DNA of 16,677 nucleotides from Cellvibrionaceae bacterium (lineage in GTDB: Bacteria > Pseudomonadota > Gammaproteobacteria > Pseudomonadales > Cellvibrionaceae). Where the stretch lies: positions 1-16,677 of the forward strand of contig JAGKXA010000137.1 of NCBI GenBank assembly GCA_021151615.1, in the 5' to 3' direction. Position numbers and translations under genes: made by a program. Below the pieces are notes generated by a model. The model searched no databases. It was not told the DNA's origin and saw only the letters and a list, made by a program, of their open reading frames with translations. Shown piece after piece: positions 15,145 to 16,677 of the stretch. Position 1 is the first letter of the stretch, and every line of letters begins with the position of its first letter.

Positions 15145-16086
15145 TTATTGCTCTAATGCTCGGTGCAATTCCGGCAAAGCGGTGAACAAATCGGCCACTA
15201 CCCCATAATCCGCATAGTTAAAAATGGGGGCATCGGGGTCGTGATTGATTGCTACAATGACCTTGCTGTCTTTAATACCCGCAATGTGTTGCATAGCACC
15301 CGAAATACCGACTGCAATGTAGAGATCAGGTGCTATCACAGTGCCCGTCTGTCCCACTTGTAAATCATTCGCTGCAAAACCCGCGTCCACACACGCGCGC
15401 GTTGCCCCAATCGCAGCATCCAACTTTTCAGCCAGTGGATTTAACAACTTGCCAAATTCCTCACCCAGACTACGTCCTCCGGCGATCACGACACGAGCAG
15501 ATGACAAGTCCGGGCGTTCAGATTCATTAATAGATTCACTCACCCACTGGCTGATACCGCGTGACTCAGGTACCGCAACCGAAAGAATCTCCGCTGCCCC
15601 GCCGGTGCCCACAGGGCGAAATGCCGTAGTGCGCACACTAATAATTTGTTGCGCTTGCGGGTTATGAATATGGGTAAAAATATTGCCCGCATATTCAGGG
15701 CGCACATAAACCGGCGCACTACCCTGGTCTAGCTGAATATCAATCACATCGGTCACCGGTGCTATATCCAGCCGCGCGGCAACACCGGGAATGACGCTCT
15801 TACCCAAAACGCTGTGCGCACTTACAATCACCTTGTATTCACGCGCAATGCTGACAATTAAATCCTGCACATCTTCCACCAGCGAGTGTTCAAAGTGATC
15901 CGCTTGGGCGACCAACACACGCGAAACCCCCGATAATTGCGCCGCCTCACCTGCTAATTGATCCAGTTGATTGCCATACAACAACAGGTCTATTGGTTGC
16001 TGCCATAGAGCTGCTGCCGCAACTGCTTGTGCGGTTGATAGTTTTAATTGCCTGCCATCATGTTCGGCCAATACCAGAATACTCAT
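15145..16086 (-). CDS. etfA: Electron transfer flavoprotein alpha subunit
   Basis: The FAD-binding subunit of the ETF heterodimer, which takes electrons from acyl-CoA and other flavin dehydrogenases and passes them to ETF-ubiquinone oxidoreductase. The 313 residues are of normal length. The N-terminal domain runs from MSILVLAEHDG, and the C-terminal FAD domain includes VVIAGGRSLG at about 199-208, ATRACVDAG (Arg230), QVGQTGTVIAPDLYIAVG at 243-260 and GAMQHIAGIKDSKVIVAIN. The ATG overlaps the etfB stop by 4 bases (ATGA), so the two subunits are translationally coupled. It is followed by fpr at 22 bases. Confidence 0.97.
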   Translation of the reverse strand: MSILVLAEHDGRQLKLSTAQAVAAAALWQQPIDLLLYGNQLDQLAGEAAQLSGVSRVLVAQADHFEHSLVEDVQDLIVSIAREYKVIVSAHSVLGKSVIPGVAARLDIAPVTDVIDIQLDQGSAPVYVRPEYAGNIFTHIHNPQAQQIISVRTTAFRPVGTGGAAEILSVAVPESRGISQWVSESINESERPDLSSARVVIAGGRSLGEEFGKLLNPLAEKLDAAIGATRACVDAGFAANDLQVGQTGTVIAPDLYIAVGISGAMQHIAGIKDSKVIVAINHDPDAPIFNYADYGVVADLFTALPELHRALEQ

Positions 16087-16677
16087 TGCAGCACCTCCAC
16101 TTTACGTAGTTCTTTCACCAGTTCTTGCACATTGGCAAATTGGACTGCCCCGGGTTTTTGGGGTGGCTCTGCCGCTTTTAACGGGATAAAGCGCGACGAC
16201 AGGTCAACCGCCAACTCATCCGCCACCAGCGTTTCAATCGCTTTTTTCTTGGCCATCATCAAACTGGGCAGCTTGATAAAACGCGGCTCATTTAAACGCA
16301 GATCTGCAGTGATAACGGCCGGGAGTTGTAAGCGAATGGTCTGGGTCCCCTTTTCAACTTCACGAGTCACCTGCACATGGCCATCACTTAACTCAATTGC
16401 CGACGCAAAAGTCCCCAGCCCGACACCCAACAACGCAGCCAGTATTTGCCCGGTTTGGCCGTAATCCTCACCCACCGCTTGCTTACCCAGGAATATCAAC
16501 TCAGGCTGCTCGCGCTCAACAACCACTTTCAATAATTTGGCGACGCCCAGTGGCTGCAAAGGCGCATCGGTTTCGATTAACAACGCACGATCTACCCCCA
16601 TCGCATAGGCGTGACGCAGGCTCTCTTTCGCCGCTGAACTACCTATAGCGACAGCTATAATTTCACTCACATGCCCG
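16083..16677 (-). CDS. etfB: Electron transfer flavoprotein beta subunit (partial, 5' end outside window)
   Basis: The AMP-binding beta subunit of ETF. The frame is open to the window edge (GHVSEIIAVAIGSSAAKESL) and about 198 codons are present. The usual N-terminus, beginning MKVLVAVKRVVDYNVK and some 50 residues long, lies beyond the right edge, so the GTG at 16668-16670 is not the true start. Recognisable parts are IFLGKQAVGEDYGQTGQILA and, at the ETF-beta signature, ITADLRLNEPRFIKLPSLMM followed by AKKKAIE. The C-terminal tail ends in KELRKVEVLQ. The stop overlaps the etfA start by 4 bases. Confidence 0.95.
   Translation of the reverse strand, partial: GHVSEIIAVAIGSSAAKESLRHAYAMGVDRALLIETDAPLQPLGVAKLLKVVVEREQPELIFLGKQAVGEDYGQTGQILAALLGVGLGTFASAIELSDGHVQVTREVEKGTQTIRLQLPAVITADLRLNEPRFIKLPSLMMAKKKAIETLVADELAVDLSSRFIPLKAAEPPQKPGAVQFANVQELVKELRKVEVLQ

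Noticed and set aside
1..16677. Mobile element, CRISPR array, prophage, tRNA or rRNA
   Set aside because: I saw no transposase, integrase, regular repeat-spacer array or RNA gene, and gene content and codon use look uniform.

Overview
The window is an ordinary gammaproteobacterial chromosome segment. It most resembles the Cellvibrio/Saccharophagus side of the former Alteromonadales-Pseudomonadales. The support is a gyrA-pheA-tyrA cluster, a block in the order MTA deaminase-ubiG-mupP-yciK known from Pseudomonas, and a TonB-ExbB-ExbD-ExbD-TPR operon of the type found in polysaccharide-degrading marine and soil gammaproteobacteria. The taxonomic call is inference from gene content. No rRNA, tRNA, CRISPR array, insertion sequence or phage gene was seen.

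Layout. (1) 1-691, minus: 5' part of cysD, cut by the window edge, with a good -10 hexamer upstream. (2) 838-5526, minus: gyrA, then pheA (chorismate mutase/prephenate dehydratase), then tyrA (prephenate dehydrogenase), closely spaced and probably co-transcribed. The serC, hisC, aroA, cmk and rpsA neighbours known from Pseudomonas are absent. (3) 5527-5905: divergent intergenic region. (4) 5906-9389, plus: MTA/SAH deaminase, ubiG, mupP and yciK as a tight operon, followed by a perfect 24-bp palindrome. (5) 9489-10046, minus: an unrecognised small helical protein with an RNELVR segment that resembles a degenerate HEPN motif. (6) 10238-13890, minus: tonB, exbB, a truncated exbD1 read in frame into a complete exbD2, and an exported TPR protein, closed by a rho-independent terminator. 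(7) 13891-14345: a 455-bp non-coding region with eight copies of TTTACG and a purine-rich tract. (8) 14346-16677, minus: etfB (5' end outside the window), etfA and fpr, ended by a clear terminator.

How the genes work together. gyrA supplies the replication/supercoiling enzyme, while pheA and tyrA split prephenate between phenylalanine and tyrosine synthesis. The plus-strand operon covers nucleoside salvage, ubiquinone methylation and cell-wall recycling. The TonB operon energises outer-membrane uptake using the proton-motive force. The etfBA-fpr operon moves electrons between flavoproteins, the quinone pool and NADPH.

No undescribed multi-gene system is evident. The features most worth a second look are the exbD1 truncation/fusion, the TTTACG cluster upstream of tonB, the Lys-to-Met change in the GyrA box, and the HEPN-like orphan.
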